Notes under the pieces: generated by a model
The model's input: only the letters and a program-made list of their open reading frames with translations
What the model was told of the DNA's origin: nothing
The model's database searches: none
Assembly: GCA_963832445.1 (NCBI GenBank)
Contig: CAWHUM010000007.1
Location: 148,133 to 212,132 of the forward strand
DNA: 64,000 bases
Reading direction: 5' to 3'
DNA from: AWTP1-13 sp963832445
GTDB lineage: Bacteria > Pseudomonadota > Alphaproteobacteria > Rhizobiales > Hyphomicrobiaceae
Program-made: the position numbers and the translations under genes
Shown: piece after piece, positions 1-10,446 of the stretch
Position numbering within the stretch: the first letter of the stretch is position 1
Layout of the letters: each line of letters begins with the position of its first letter

Positions 1-560
1 CGTGCTCACCGCGGCTGGTGATGATCGGGATGTGCAGGATGTTCTCGGCATGGGCGAAGGCGCCGTAGGCGTCGCGTCCGTCGCTAACGAGCACGGCATC
101 CTTGGCAACGACTGGCGCCAGGCGGGCAGCGGACGTGGGGGCCTGAAGATCGGGGAGCACATGGTCAGTGGTGGCACCGCTGCGGTCGCGCGCGATCAGG
201 ACGCAGTCGTGCTCCTCGGTCGATAGCCCTCCCTTTTTCGCCTTGCCACCGCGCTTTCTCGGCGCTCGACCGACGAGCCGCTTGGAGCCCTTCGCCGACT
301 TGAGGACAAAGGTCTCATCGGCCTCGACGATGCCGCTGACGGCCCTTGCTTGGCACTCTTGGAAGTCGCCAGGAAGCGGTGACGCCAACGAAACGATGTC
401 TCAAGATGGACGCCGGCGCGCTTTGCTGCCTTCCTCAGGCTCAGCCCATCGACAATGGCGCGGGCATACTCGAGCCACTTCTCACGCTTCTGCAGGCCAG
501 CGGCGTGCCGGTCAGCGCATTGAAAGTGCGCACGCAAGCCTTGCACATGTAGCGCTTCAG
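1..560 (-). pseudogene. IS1595-family transposase, frameshifted and cut by the window start
   Basis: Reverse-strand reading gives a DDE transposase of the IS1595/ISXO2 type in at least three frames. A zinc-ribbon-like piece (CKAC...) lies near 500-550, a helical region (KREKWLEY...SFRWRHRF) at about 360-490, and the catalytic part with EADETF and VSDGRDAY at about 1-345. Breaks near 495 and near 345 shift the frame, so no single ORF covers the protein. The C-terminal end lies outside the window. The family assignment comes from the order of these motifs. The gene is not expected to make a working transposase. Confidence 0.75.
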
Positions 561-575
561 GCCAATCGCAACACC

Positions 576-613
576 GAGCAAGAAGGCCCCCGATATCGAG
601 GGCCTTCTTGCTC
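576..613. repeat. 38-nt near-perfect palindrome between two IS remnants
   Basis: The arms GAGCAAGAAGGCCC and GGGCCTTCTTGCTC surround a self-complementary CGATATCG centre, with one mismatched pair. It lies exactly where the IS1595-like sequence gives way to the IstB remnant. It could form a long cruciform or hairpin. No T-tract follows, so a simple terminator is less likely than a junction palindrome or an IS end. Confidence 0.7.
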
Positions 614-639
614 TCACGCTTCAATCCGAGACGTGCCGT

Positions 640-790
640 CCGGGGTAGCGTCTGCTCGAGATCGGCGTGAGCGGCGCTTGGAGTGGGCGAGACGGTAGCT
701 GTCGCCGTTCATCTCGAGGATGTGGACGTGATGGGTCAGCCGGTCGAGCAACGCGCCCGTGATGCGCTGCGTCACCGAGCATGAATGCGT
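640..790 (-). pseudogene. istB: IstB (IS21-family ATPase) C-terminal remnant
   Basis: The reverse strand encodes TGALLDRLTHHVHILEMNG followed by DSYRL and a basic tail. This matches the usual C-terminus of IS21-family IstB helper ATPases. The upstream AAA+ part with Walker motifs is missing, and alternative frames around 621-908 suggest further frameshifts. It is a dead fragment marking an old IS21 insertion. About 280 nt of featureless sequence separate it from the TPR gene. Confidence 0.65.
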
Positions 791-1063
791 CTGGCCGCAA
801 GGACCGGCTGTGGCACAGATGCACCGTCGCCGGCCGGTCATCGTGGAGTCTGCTCTTGGAGCCAGATCGACCGCGGTGGCCGGTGCGGGCGTGCAGTGTC
901 GGGTACACGACCTGGCTCGAGCAGGATCGCTTCTGAATGAAGCACCTAGAATCTGTGTCGACGTAGCGGCTGAAGTGTGAATTCTGCTCTGGACCTCGGA
1001 AATTGAGAGCGAGATTCGCGCGTCTGCAGAAGCCGAAGGGCTCCCACCTAGAACGATCTCACA

Positions 1064-2872
1064 CTACTGCTTGAGCCGCTTCAGCTCGGCCTCCGCCCCC
1101 TCGTGCTCGATGAACGTTCTCGGGCAGGTGTCGGCCGCGATCTGCAGGGACTGGGTGGCGGCGTCCTTGTCGCCGCGCAGGATGTGCCACTGGCCGATAT
1201 AGAAGTGCGCCTCGCAGATTTCCTCGGGCTTGACCGCGGCCGGCAGCGTGGCGTCGGGGGCGCGCTTGCCGGCCAGCAGCTCGATTGCCGCATAGGGCCA
1301 GGCCTTGGTCTTGAGGCGGGAGGCGTGCAGCTCGAGCTCGGGGCCTGCGGATTCTCCGGCCCGCGCCCTGGCGAGGAAGCGGAACAGCATCGGGTAGGGG
1401 TCGTCCCTGAGCTCGATGGCGCGCAACAGATCGGCGGCGGCGTCGTTGAACTCGCCGCGATGGAAGCGGGCATAGCCCCGGCTCATGAAGGCCAGCGGCT
1501 GCTTGGGGTCGATCTCGATCTGCTTCGTATAGTCGGCAATGGCGCCGTCGCGGTCGCCCTTGGCGCGATAGGCGTTGCCGCGGTTGCGATAGGCGTGGGC
1601 GTGCCTGGGGACAATGGCGATCTGCTGCGTGTAGTCGGCGATCGCCCGGTCGTAGTCGCCCTTTGCGAAATAGAGATTGCCGCGGTTGTTGTAGGCATGC
1701 GGGTGCTTGGGATCGACCTCGATCTGCTGCGTATAGTCGGCGATGGCCCGGTCGTCCTGACGCAGGGCCGCATATGCGCGGCCGCGGTCGTTATAGGCAT
1801 CGATGTGCTTGGGCGTGAGCTCGATCTGCCGCGTGTGGTCGGCGATGGCGCGCTGGTAGTCGCCCTTGTCGAAATAGGCGTTGCCCCGGTTGCGCAAGGC
1901 AAACGCGTGGCGCGGGTCGAGCTCGATCTGCACCGTGTAGTCGGCAATGGCGCGATCGAGATCGCCCTTGGCGAGGTAGGCGTTGCCGCGGTTGTTGTGG
2001 GCGTGCGCGTGCCGCGGCACGATCTCGATCTGGCGCGTGTAGTCGGCGATCGCCAGCTCGTGCATGCCCTTGGCGGCAAAAGCGCGGCCGCGGTCGTTGT
2101 AGGCATCGACATCCCTCGGGTTGAAGTCGAGCTGGCGCGTGTAGTCGGAGATGGCGCGCTCGAAGTCGCCCTTGTCGTAGTAGGCGTTGCCGCGGTTGCG
2201 ATAGGCATGCAGGTGGCGCACGACCACCTCGACCTGCTTTGAATAGTCGGCAATTGCCTGATCGAAGTCGCGCTTCTGGTGGTAGGCGGTGCCGCGGCCG
2301 TTGTAGGCGTCGGGATCGTTCGGGTTGATCTCGATCTGCTTGGTGAAGTCGGCGATCGCCCGCTCGTAGTCGCCCTTGTCGAAGTAGGCGTTGCCGCGGT
2401 TGTTGTAGGCATGCGCGTGGCGCGGCACGATGGCGACTTGCTTGGTGAAATCGGCGATCGCCTTGTCGAACTCGCGCTTGCGCTGATGCGCGCGCCCGCG
2501 GTCGTTGTAGGCGTCGGGGTGCTTGGGGTTGCGCGCGATCTGCTTGCCGTAGTCGGCGATCGCCCGCTCGTAGTCGCCCTTGGCGAGATAGGCGTTGCCG
2601 CGCGCGCGATAGGCATTGACGTAGCGCGGATCGAGCTCGATCTGCTTGCTGTAGTCGGCGATCGCGGGCTCGAACTCGCCCTTGGCGAGGTAGGCGTTGC
2701 CGCGGTTGTTGTAGGCCCACGCCGCACGCGGATTGTTGCGGATGATGAAGCTGCAGCCGATGACCTGCAGGTCGCGGTCGCGCTCCTGCACGCAGTCTTC
2801 CTGGCTCTGGGCGAATGCGCCCCCGGCGCAGGCAAACAGCAGGAGGGCCACTGCCAAAAATGGCCTAAGCAT
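1064..2872 (-). CDS. Secreted or periplasmic tetratricopeptide-repeat protein with 13 TPRs
   Basis: The 602-residue product starts at the ATG ahead of a clear signal peptide (MLRPFLAVALLLFACAGGAFAQ), preceded by a GGGAAG ribosome-binding site. A longer upstream reading is rejected because it would bury the signal. After a short cysteine-containing segment come thirteen consecutive 34-residue TPR units of the form xAYNNRGNAY...AIADYTKQI...P. A C-terminal segment of about 130 residues carries further helices but no clear TPR consensus. TPR arrays are protein-binding solenoids, and export suggests an envelope scaffold. Repeat types occur in a roughly three-unit rhythm, pointing to growth by block duplication. 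The partner is unknown, and no operon partner is visible on this strand. Confidence 0.9.
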   Translation of the reverse strand: MLRPFLAVALLLFACAGGAFAQSQEDCVQERDRDLQVIGCSFIIRNNPRAAWAYNNRGNAYLAKGEFEPAIADYSKQIELDPRYVNAYRARGNAYLAKGDYERAIADYGKQIARNPKHPDAYNDRGRAHQRKREFDKAIADFTKQVAIVPRHAHAYNNRGNAYFDKGDYERAIADFTKQIEINPNDPDAYNGRGTAYHQKRDFDQAIADYSKQVEVVVRHLHAYRNRGNAYYDKGDFERAISDYTRQLDFNPRDVDAYNDRGRAFAAKGMHELAIADYTRQIEIVPRHAHAHNNRGNAYLAKGDLDRAIADYTVQIELDPRHAFALRNRGNAYFDKGDYQRAIADHTRQIELTPKHIDAYNDRGRAYAALRQDDRAIADYTQQIEVDPKHPHAYNNRGNLYFAKGDYDRAIADYTQQIAIVPRHAHAYRNRGNAYRAKGDRDGAIADYTKQIEIDPKQPLAFMSRGYARFHRGEFNDAAADLLRAIELRDDPYPMLFRFLARARAGESAGPELELHASRLKTKAWPYAAIELLAGKRAPDATLPAAVKPEEICEAHFYIGQWHILRGDKDAATQSLQIAADTCPRTFIEHEGAEAELKRLKQ

Positions 2873-3164
2873 CACTTCCCCTCGCAACCAATACGCACCC
2901 CCGACACCACCCCGCGGCACCACACCCCGCGGGCGTTTTGCAATCCCCACGAACCTACACGGCGGGCCCCGCCCGCGCCAGCTTAACGGCCGCCAGGCTT
3001 GAAGGCGCAGGCCAACTCGGGCACGCTTCCCGCGCACCCGTCTTCCCGGAAGCCGAGCCCTGGCGCGCGCGCCGGGGCGAGACTATCGGGGACCAGCAGT
3101 TGGTGACTCGGCCGTCGTCGCACCGCTGCCCAATCGAGCGCGGTGGCGTACCAACGCGTCCCGC

Positions 3165-5099
3165 TCAGAAATCCCGCCAGCCTTCCGGTTCAGCGTCAGG
3201 TTGGGGCTTGCGCAGCGCCGAGCCGTTCCTGCTCGGGGTCCTCAGCTGGCGCTGGTGCGCGTGCGCCTGGGCCGTCGTCGTATCGGCTCGCGTTGGCGAA
3301 CGGCGAACCGGCTTTGCCTCTGCCGCCGTGCGACGCGCCTGCTTCATGCTGCTGACCTGGAACTGCCCGATCAGGCTGGTCAGCTGATCGCTCTGCTCGG
3401 AGAGCGAGTGGCTCACGGCCGTGGCCTGCTCGGCCATAGCGGCATTCTGCTGCGTGCCCTTGTCCAGCTCGCTGACGGCCGCATTGACCTCCTTCAGATC
3501 GACTGCCTGGCCCTCCGCGCCCGAGGCGATCTCGAGCACCACCGCGTTGATCTCGGCCACCTTGGCCGCCAGCCGCTCGAGCGCCGCGCCGGTTTCCGCC
3601 ACCAGCCCGACGCCGCTGCCGACCTGAGCCGTCGAGGTCGTGATCAGGCTCTTGATCTCCTTGGCGGCCTCAGCCGAGCGCTGGGCCAGCCCACGCACCT
3701 CGGAGGCCACAACCGCGAAGCCGCGGCCAGCGTCTCCTGCGCGCGCCGCTTCCACCCCGGCATTGAGCGCCAGCAGGTTGGTCTGGAAAGCGATCTCGTC
3801 GATCACGCCGATGATCTGGCCGATCTGCCGCGACGATTTTTCGATGTTGCCCATGGCCTCGACCGCCTTGCGCACCACCTCGCCGCCCGCTTCGGCGTCG
3901 GCCTTGGCGTTGGCGACCACCGCGCGCGCGTGCGTGGCCCCCTCTGCCGCTTTGCGGACCGTCGCGGTGATCTTGTCGAGCGCGGCTGCCGTTTCTTCCA
4001 GACGCGTGGCCTGCTGTTCCGTGCGCCGTGAGAGATCGCCGGAGGCCGAAGCGATTTCCGCCGTACCCGCATGCATCAGCTGCGTGCTGTCCCTCACCCC
4101 CTGCAGGGCCGCCTCGATTTCCTCGAGCGCCGCATTGAAGTTCTGCTGCAGCTTGCGGTAGGCCTCGGGCATGTCGTCGGTCATGCGATAGCCGAGATCC
4201 TTGGCCGCGAGCCTGGCCAGGCCGGCGCCGATCGACTCCGAGACCAGCGCACGTTCGCCCTCGATCGCCCTTACCTCTGCTTGGCGGCGGGTGACTTCGG
4301 CGGCGCGTGCTGCGTTGGCCGCCTCCTCCTGGAGGCGATCGCGCTCGACCAGCTTGGTCTTCACGAACTCGACAGTTTGTGCAATGGCGCCGATCTCGTC
4401 GCGCCGATCCTGGTACATGACGGGGCTTGCGATGTCGCCGTTCATCAGGTCGTGCATCCGTGCCTGCAGCCGCACCAGCGGGCGGGTGAGCGAGATGGCA
4501 GCTGCCACTGCCACGCCGATGCCGATCAAGCAGGCTAGCACCGCCACCACAATCAGGAGCCGCCCGGTCCAGACGACCTGGCTGCGAATCTCGGCTCTGG
4601 TCAGCTCCGCGTCCTTGCGCGCCAGCTCGACGAGGTCGAGCAAACCGGTCCTGATGCCGCTCTGCAGCTTTTCCATCACGTGCGGAGCCGGAATCGAGGT
4701 CGCCGGCCGCTCGCCGATCAGCGTCAGCGCGCCCTGCCGCCATTGATTGATCAGCTTCTCGGCGCTGCCCGTGCTGGCCACCATGTGTGCCGAGGGCTGA
4801 GCCGACTTCAGCTTGGCGAGCTCCGCATCCAGCACCGCCATGTGCGCATTGAAGCCTTTCATCGCGTCGGCGCTGGAACGGTAGCGAATGCCCTCCAATG
4901 TGGCGGCAAGCTCGGCTTGGGCCTGCCCGAAGGCTTCCCAGACGCTGCGCGCAGCGTCCACCTGCACCAGAGGATTGGTCGTGGCGTGATCGAGCTTCCC
5001 GGTCAGCGTCTGCACGCTGAGCAAGGTCCCGGCACTCTGCACGATGCCCACAAACACCACGCAGCCAAAGGCCACCAGCATGCGATGAAGGATGCGCAT
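3165..5099 (-). CDS. Methyl-accepting chemotaxis protein with C-terminal GWRDF pentapeptide
   Basis: This 644-residue transmembrane chemoreceptor has a first membrane segment at about residues 6-24. A helical periplasmic sensor domain of about 155 residues follows, then a second membrane segment at about 181-204. A HAMP region and a kinase-control domain with the hairpin-tip sequence EIAFQTNLLALNAGVEAARAG come next. It should control CheA through CheW. The protein ends in GWRDF, which fits the x-[HFYW]-x-x-[HFYW] tether that recruits CheR/CheB, after a flexible Pro/Ala/Arg linker. The gene begins 9 nt after the stop of the diheme peroxidase gene, so the two are probably co-transcribed. No che genes are nearby. 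The ligand is unknown. Confidence 0.93.
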   Translation of the reverse strand: MRILHRMLVAFGCVVFVGIVQSAGTLLSVQTLTGKLDHATTNPLVQVDAARSVWEAFGQAQAELAATLEGIRYRSSADAMKGFNAHMAVLDAELAKLKSAQPSAHMVASTGSAEKLINQWRQGALTLIGERPATSIPAPHVMEKLQSGIRTGLLDLVELARKDAELTRAEIRSQVVWTGRLLIVVAVLACLIGIGVAVAAAISLTRPLVRLQARMHDLMNGDIASPVMYQDRRDEIGAIAQTVEFVKTKLVERDRLQEEAANAARAAEVTRRQAEVRAIEGERALVSESIGAGLARLAAKDLGYRMTDDMPEAYRKLQQNFNAALEEIEAALQGVRDSTQLMHAGTAEIASASGDLSRRTEQQATRLEETAAALDKITATVRKAAEGATHARAVVANAKADAEAGGEVVRKAVEAMGNIEKSSRQIGQIIGVIDEIAFQTNLLALNAGVEAARAGDAGRGFAVVASEVRGLAQRSAEAAKEIKSLITTSTAQVGSGVGLVAETGAALERLAAKVAEINAVVLEIASGAEGQAVDLKEVNAAVSELDKGTQQNAAMAEQATAVSHSLSEQSDQLTSLIGQFQVSSMKQARRTAAEAKPVRRSPTRADTTTAQAHAHQRQLRTPSRNGSALRKPQPDAEPEGWRDF

Positions 5100-5108
5100 G
5101 TCGTCCTC

Positions 5109-6128
5109 TCAGTTCGGTAACACGGGGAGCGTCACCACCTGCTTCGACCCGGTGAGCGACTTCAGGAACTCGACGACGTCATCGACTTCCTGCTGGTTCA
5201 GCTGGGTCGGCTGCATCAGCGGCGAGCGTGAGGGCCGGTCGATGCCACCCACTACGTAGTGCACCATGACGTCTTGCAGGGTGTCCTGCTGGCCGGCATG
5301 CATGTAGGGGGCGCGTTGCGCGGTGTCGCGCAGCGTCGGCGTCTTGAACGCGTACTGCGCCAACGGATTGTTCGGCTCGAGCTTGCCGCGGCCGATGTCG
5401 GTCACGGTGGTGCCGATGTCGTGGAACTTGTGGTCGGTGAAGTTCCAGCCGGTGTGACAGCCGGCGCATTTGGCCTTGCCGTTGAACAGGACGAACCCGC
5501 GCTTGGCACTCTCCGATATCGCCTTGTCGTCGCCGTCGACCCAGGCATCGAACGGTGCGTAGCTGGCGACTACGGTGCGCTCGTAAGTGGCGATGGCCGC
5601 AACGATGGTATCGGGCGTGATGCCTTTGTCGGGAAACACCTTCGCGAACCAGGCCTTGTATTCGGGGATCCTGGAGAGGCGCTTGACGGCCACGGGCAGC
5701 GGCAGGTTCATCTCCACCGGTGCCTCGATGGGCCCCTTGGCCTGCTCCTCTGCGCTGTCGGCGCGCCCGTCCCAGAAGAAGGGATGCGCCCAGGCGAGGT
5801 TGAGAATTGTTGGCGCTTGCCTCGCAAGCCGCGTGTTCTGCGCCCCCACCGCCGTCTTGTTGGGTGATTCCCAGCCGAAGGACGGATTGTGGCAGGAGGC
5901 GCACGTCATGTTCTCGGCACCCGAGAGGCGCGGTTCATAGTAGAGCGCCTTGCCCAGCGCAGCCTTTTCCGGAGTGTAAGCATTGCCGGCGGGAAAGGGG
6001 ATTTCCGCGGGCCGGCGATACTTGTTCTTGAGCGCTTGCAACTCGTCTGCCGCAATCGGCGACGTGAAGGCTGCCAGCAGAACGCCAACCCACATGTGTT
6101 TGCGACCAACCATGGCGTGTTGCCCCAT
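5109..6128 (-). CDS. Diheme cytochrome c peroxidase (CcpA/MauG superfamily)
   Basis: The 339-residue protein has an N-terminal export signal and two c-type heme motifs, CASCH in the N-terminal domain and CAGCH in the C-terminal domain. This is the standard layout of bacterial diheme peroxidases, which reduce periplasmic hydrogen peroxide with electrons from small cytochromes c. Length is within the family range. In-frame Met codons at 6113 and 6095 are alternative starts; the second would leave a tighter signal peptide, and none has a strong ribosome-binding site. The chemoreceptor gene follows with a 9-nt gap, suggesting a peroxide- or redox-linked transcription unit. MauG-type modification activity cannot be excluded. 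Confidence 0.9.
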   Translation of the reverse strand: MGQHAMVGRKHMWVGVLLAAFTSPIAADELQALKNKYRRPAEIPFPAGNAYTPEKAALGKALYYEPRLSGAENMTCASCHNPSFGWESPNKTAVGAQNTRLARQAPTILNLAWAHPFFWDGRADSAEEQAKGPIEAPVEMNLPLPVAVKRLSRIPEYKAWFAKVFPDKGITPDTIVAAIATYERTVVASYAPFDAWVDGDDKAISESAKRGFVLFNGKAKCAGCHTGWNFTDHKFHDIGTTVTDIGRGKLEPNNPLAQYAFKTPTLRDTAQRAPYMHAGQQDTLQDVMVHYVVGGIDRPSRSPLMQPTQLNQQEVDDVVEFLKSLTGSKQVVTLPVLPN

Positions 6129-6650
6129 GCCATCACCGAAAGGACCCGTGGCAGGGGCATCGAGTTGTGGTCAGTCGATCTGCAAACCCCACGGCGAGTT
6201 GGTCCAACCGCTCTCGCCAGGTTTCCGCTGTCCACGAATCATCAGCACCCCACCACGAGTGAGAATGGAGCAGCACGGTTAATTTTGAATTTCCCAAGGT
6301 TTTCAGGAGTTAGGAAGCGACAGCTAACGGATAGATTAGCTGGCGGAAGAAAGGTGCTCCGTGACGCGGAGCTGCACTGGCATTGCGCGAGCGGCGGTTG
6401 TTGGATCCCTTTAGCGAGCGCGTGTGCGACGCTCCCAGCCTCCGTTTCAGGCCATGTGCGGTAGTCATGCCGCTCGCACTAGTGCTTCCGCCTGCACGCA
6501 AAGCGCAAGCGGCGCTCGAATGACGCCTATCGAACGCGCAAGCCTGCATCGCTCAGTGTCCTCCCGCGCTTGAAGCGGCCTCCGTCCTGGGGCACGCTTC
6601 TTACGTGCTATTGTGACCCCACACATCGATCAGGAACACCGAGACGCAGC
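6129..6650. other. Divergent intergenic region, peroxidase / CoA-degradation operon
   Basis: About 520 nt separate the divergent peroxidase and monooxygenase genes. The short ORFs inside have no convincing start, composition or family match. The region should carry promoters in both directions, but no clear sigma-70 boxes or operator palindromes could be identified by eye. Confidence 0.5.
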
Positions 6651-8941
<2,291 letters not shown>

Positions 8942-8942
<1 letters not shown>

Positions 8943-9706
8943 TGGGCGCCCTCGACGGCAAGCACGCGCTGATCACGGGCGGCGGCACGGGCATCGGCGC
9001 GGCCATCGCGCGCACGCTTGCCGGAGCCGGCGCTGCCGTCTCGCTCGTCGGGCGCCGCATCGTGCCGCTGCAGGAAGTGGCGCGCGAGCTGCCGAAGGCG
9101 ACCGCCATCGTCGCCGACGTGACCAAGGAGGCCGATACCGAAGCCATGGTGAAGGCGGCACGGCAAGCTCATGGGCCCATCGATATCCTGATCGCCAACG
9201 CCGGTGCCGCCGAGAGCGCGCCCTTCGGCCGTATCGACCTCGCGCACTGGCAGCGCATGCTGGACGTGAACCTGACGGGCTCCTTCCTCACCGCCCGCGC
9301 GGCGCTGCCCGACGTGACACGCAAAGGCAGCCAGGGGCGCATCGTGTTCGTCGCCTCCACCGCGGGCCTCAAGGGCTACGCCTACATCGCAGCCTACTGC
9401 GCCTCCAAGCATGGGGTAGTCGGCCTGACGCGCGCGCTGGCGGCCGAGCTGGCGCCCACGGGCACCACCGTCAACGCCGTCTGCCCCGGCTACGTCGAGA
9501 CGCCGCTGCTGGAAGCCTCACTCGCCAACATAACCGCCAAGACCGGCCGCGGCCGCGACTCCGCCGCCGCCACGCTGCAGAAGAACAACCCGCAGGGCCG
9601 CTTCGTGACGCCGGCGGAAGTCGCCGACACCGTGCTGTGGCTGTGCTCACCCGGCGCCCAGGCGATCACCGGCCAAGCCATTTCCATCTCCGGAGGCGAG
9701 ACATAG
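8942..9706 (+). CDS. SDR-family oxidoreductase, probable hydroxyacyl-CoA dehydrogenase of the aryl-CoA pathway
   Basis: This is a 254-residue classical short-chain dehydrogenase. It has the cofactor motif TGGGTGIG near residue 12, the NAG motif (NAGAAE), a catalytic serine in the VASTAG segment and the YxxxK pair in YCASKHG. The C-terminal CPGYVETPL and GQAISISGGET segments are typical of FabG/3-hydroxyacyl-CoA dehydrogenase relatives. It overlaps the upstream monooxygenase by one base. In a CoA-dependent aromatic pathway such an enzyme would oxidise a hydroxyacyl-CoA after ring reduction. NAD versus NADP preference and the true substrate cannot be read from the sequence. Confidence 0.88.
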
Positions 9707-9708
9707 AC

Positions 9709-10308
9709 ATGACCACCTGGCCCCAGCCCGTCACCCTGCGCGGCACGCATGTGCGCCTCGAGCCGCTCGCCCACCACCACCAGGGCGACCTGGTGGAAGC
9801 CGTGCTCGACGGCGAGTTATGGCGGCTCTGGTACACGTTCATCCCCGAGCCTGAGAAGATGGCCGCCGAGATCGACCGCCGCCTCAACCTGCAGGCCAAG
9901 GGCTCCATGCTGCCGTTCGCCGTCATCGCGCTGCCCTCGGGCAAGTGCGTCGGCATGACCACCTACATGAACATCGACGCCGCCAACAAGCGCGTGGAGA
10001 TCGGCTCCACCTGGTACGGCCGGAGCGTGCAGCGCACGCCGCTCAACACCGAGGCCAAGCTGCTGCTGCTCACCCACGCCTTCGAGGGGCTCGAGTGCAT
10101 CGCCGTGGAATTCCGCACGCACTTCTTCAATCACCAGAGCCGGCGCGGCATCGAGCGGCTGGGCGCCAAGCTCGACGGCATTCTGCGCAGCCACCAGAAG
10201 ATGCCCGACGGCACCCTGCGCGACACTTGCGTCTACTCCATCACCGCGGCGGAGTGGCCGACCGTGCAGGCGCACCTGACCTTCCAACTGGATAAGCCGC
10301 GGGGGTGA
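9709..10308 (+). CDS. GNAT-family N-acetyltransferase (RimJ/RimL-like)
   Basis: The 199-residue protein begins at an ATG three bases after the SDR stop, with GGAGG inside the end of that gene as ribosome-binding site. The N-terminal segment (VTLRGTHVRLEPL) and the later segments EIGSTWYGRSVQRT and VEFRTHFFNHQSRRGIERLGAK match COG1670 acetyltransferases that modify amino groups using acetyl-CoA. The tight spacing inside an aryl-CoA operon is unusual. It could detoxify or tag an amino aromatic intermediate, or simply be a co-opted enzyme. The function is inferred from family and position only. Confidence 0.82.
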   Translation: MTTWPQPVTLRGTHVRLEPLAHHHQGDLVEAVLDGELWRLWYTFIPEPEKMAAEIDRRLNLQAKGSMLPFAVIALPSGKCVGMTTYMNIDAANKRVEIGSTWYGRSVQRTPLNTEAKLLLLTHAFEGLECIAVEFRTHFFNHQSRRGIERLGAKLDGILRSHQKMPDGTLRDTCVYSITAAEWPTVQAHLTFQLDKPRG

Positions 10309-10310
10309 CG

Positions 10311-10441
10311 ACATTCCCTCTCCCCGTCCTTACGGGGAGAGGGTTAGGGTGAGGGGCAGCAGCACACGCCGGGGTAGGAGCGAGCTTCCGCCCCTCACCC
10401 CGGCCCTCTCCCGCGAGCGGGGAGAGGGGGATTTTGGAGGC
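10311..10441. repeat. Dispersed palindromic repeat: two GC-rich hairpins inside a larger inverted repeat
   Basis: CCCTCTCCCC and GGGGAGAGGG arms form one hairpin at about 10318-10347, and a second similar hairpin lies at about 10406-10436. Both are enclosed by GGGTGAGGGGC and GCCCCTCACCC. Read as protein it gives the familiar PLSPLAGEGRGEG / PHPNPLP signature of interspersed elements in alphaproteobacteria. Related sequence is present at 21476-21590 and about 46715-46765. Here it sits between two co-directional genes, and its last bases help form the ribosome-binding site of the ligase gene. Confidence 0.8.
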
Positions 10442-10446
10442 CACCC

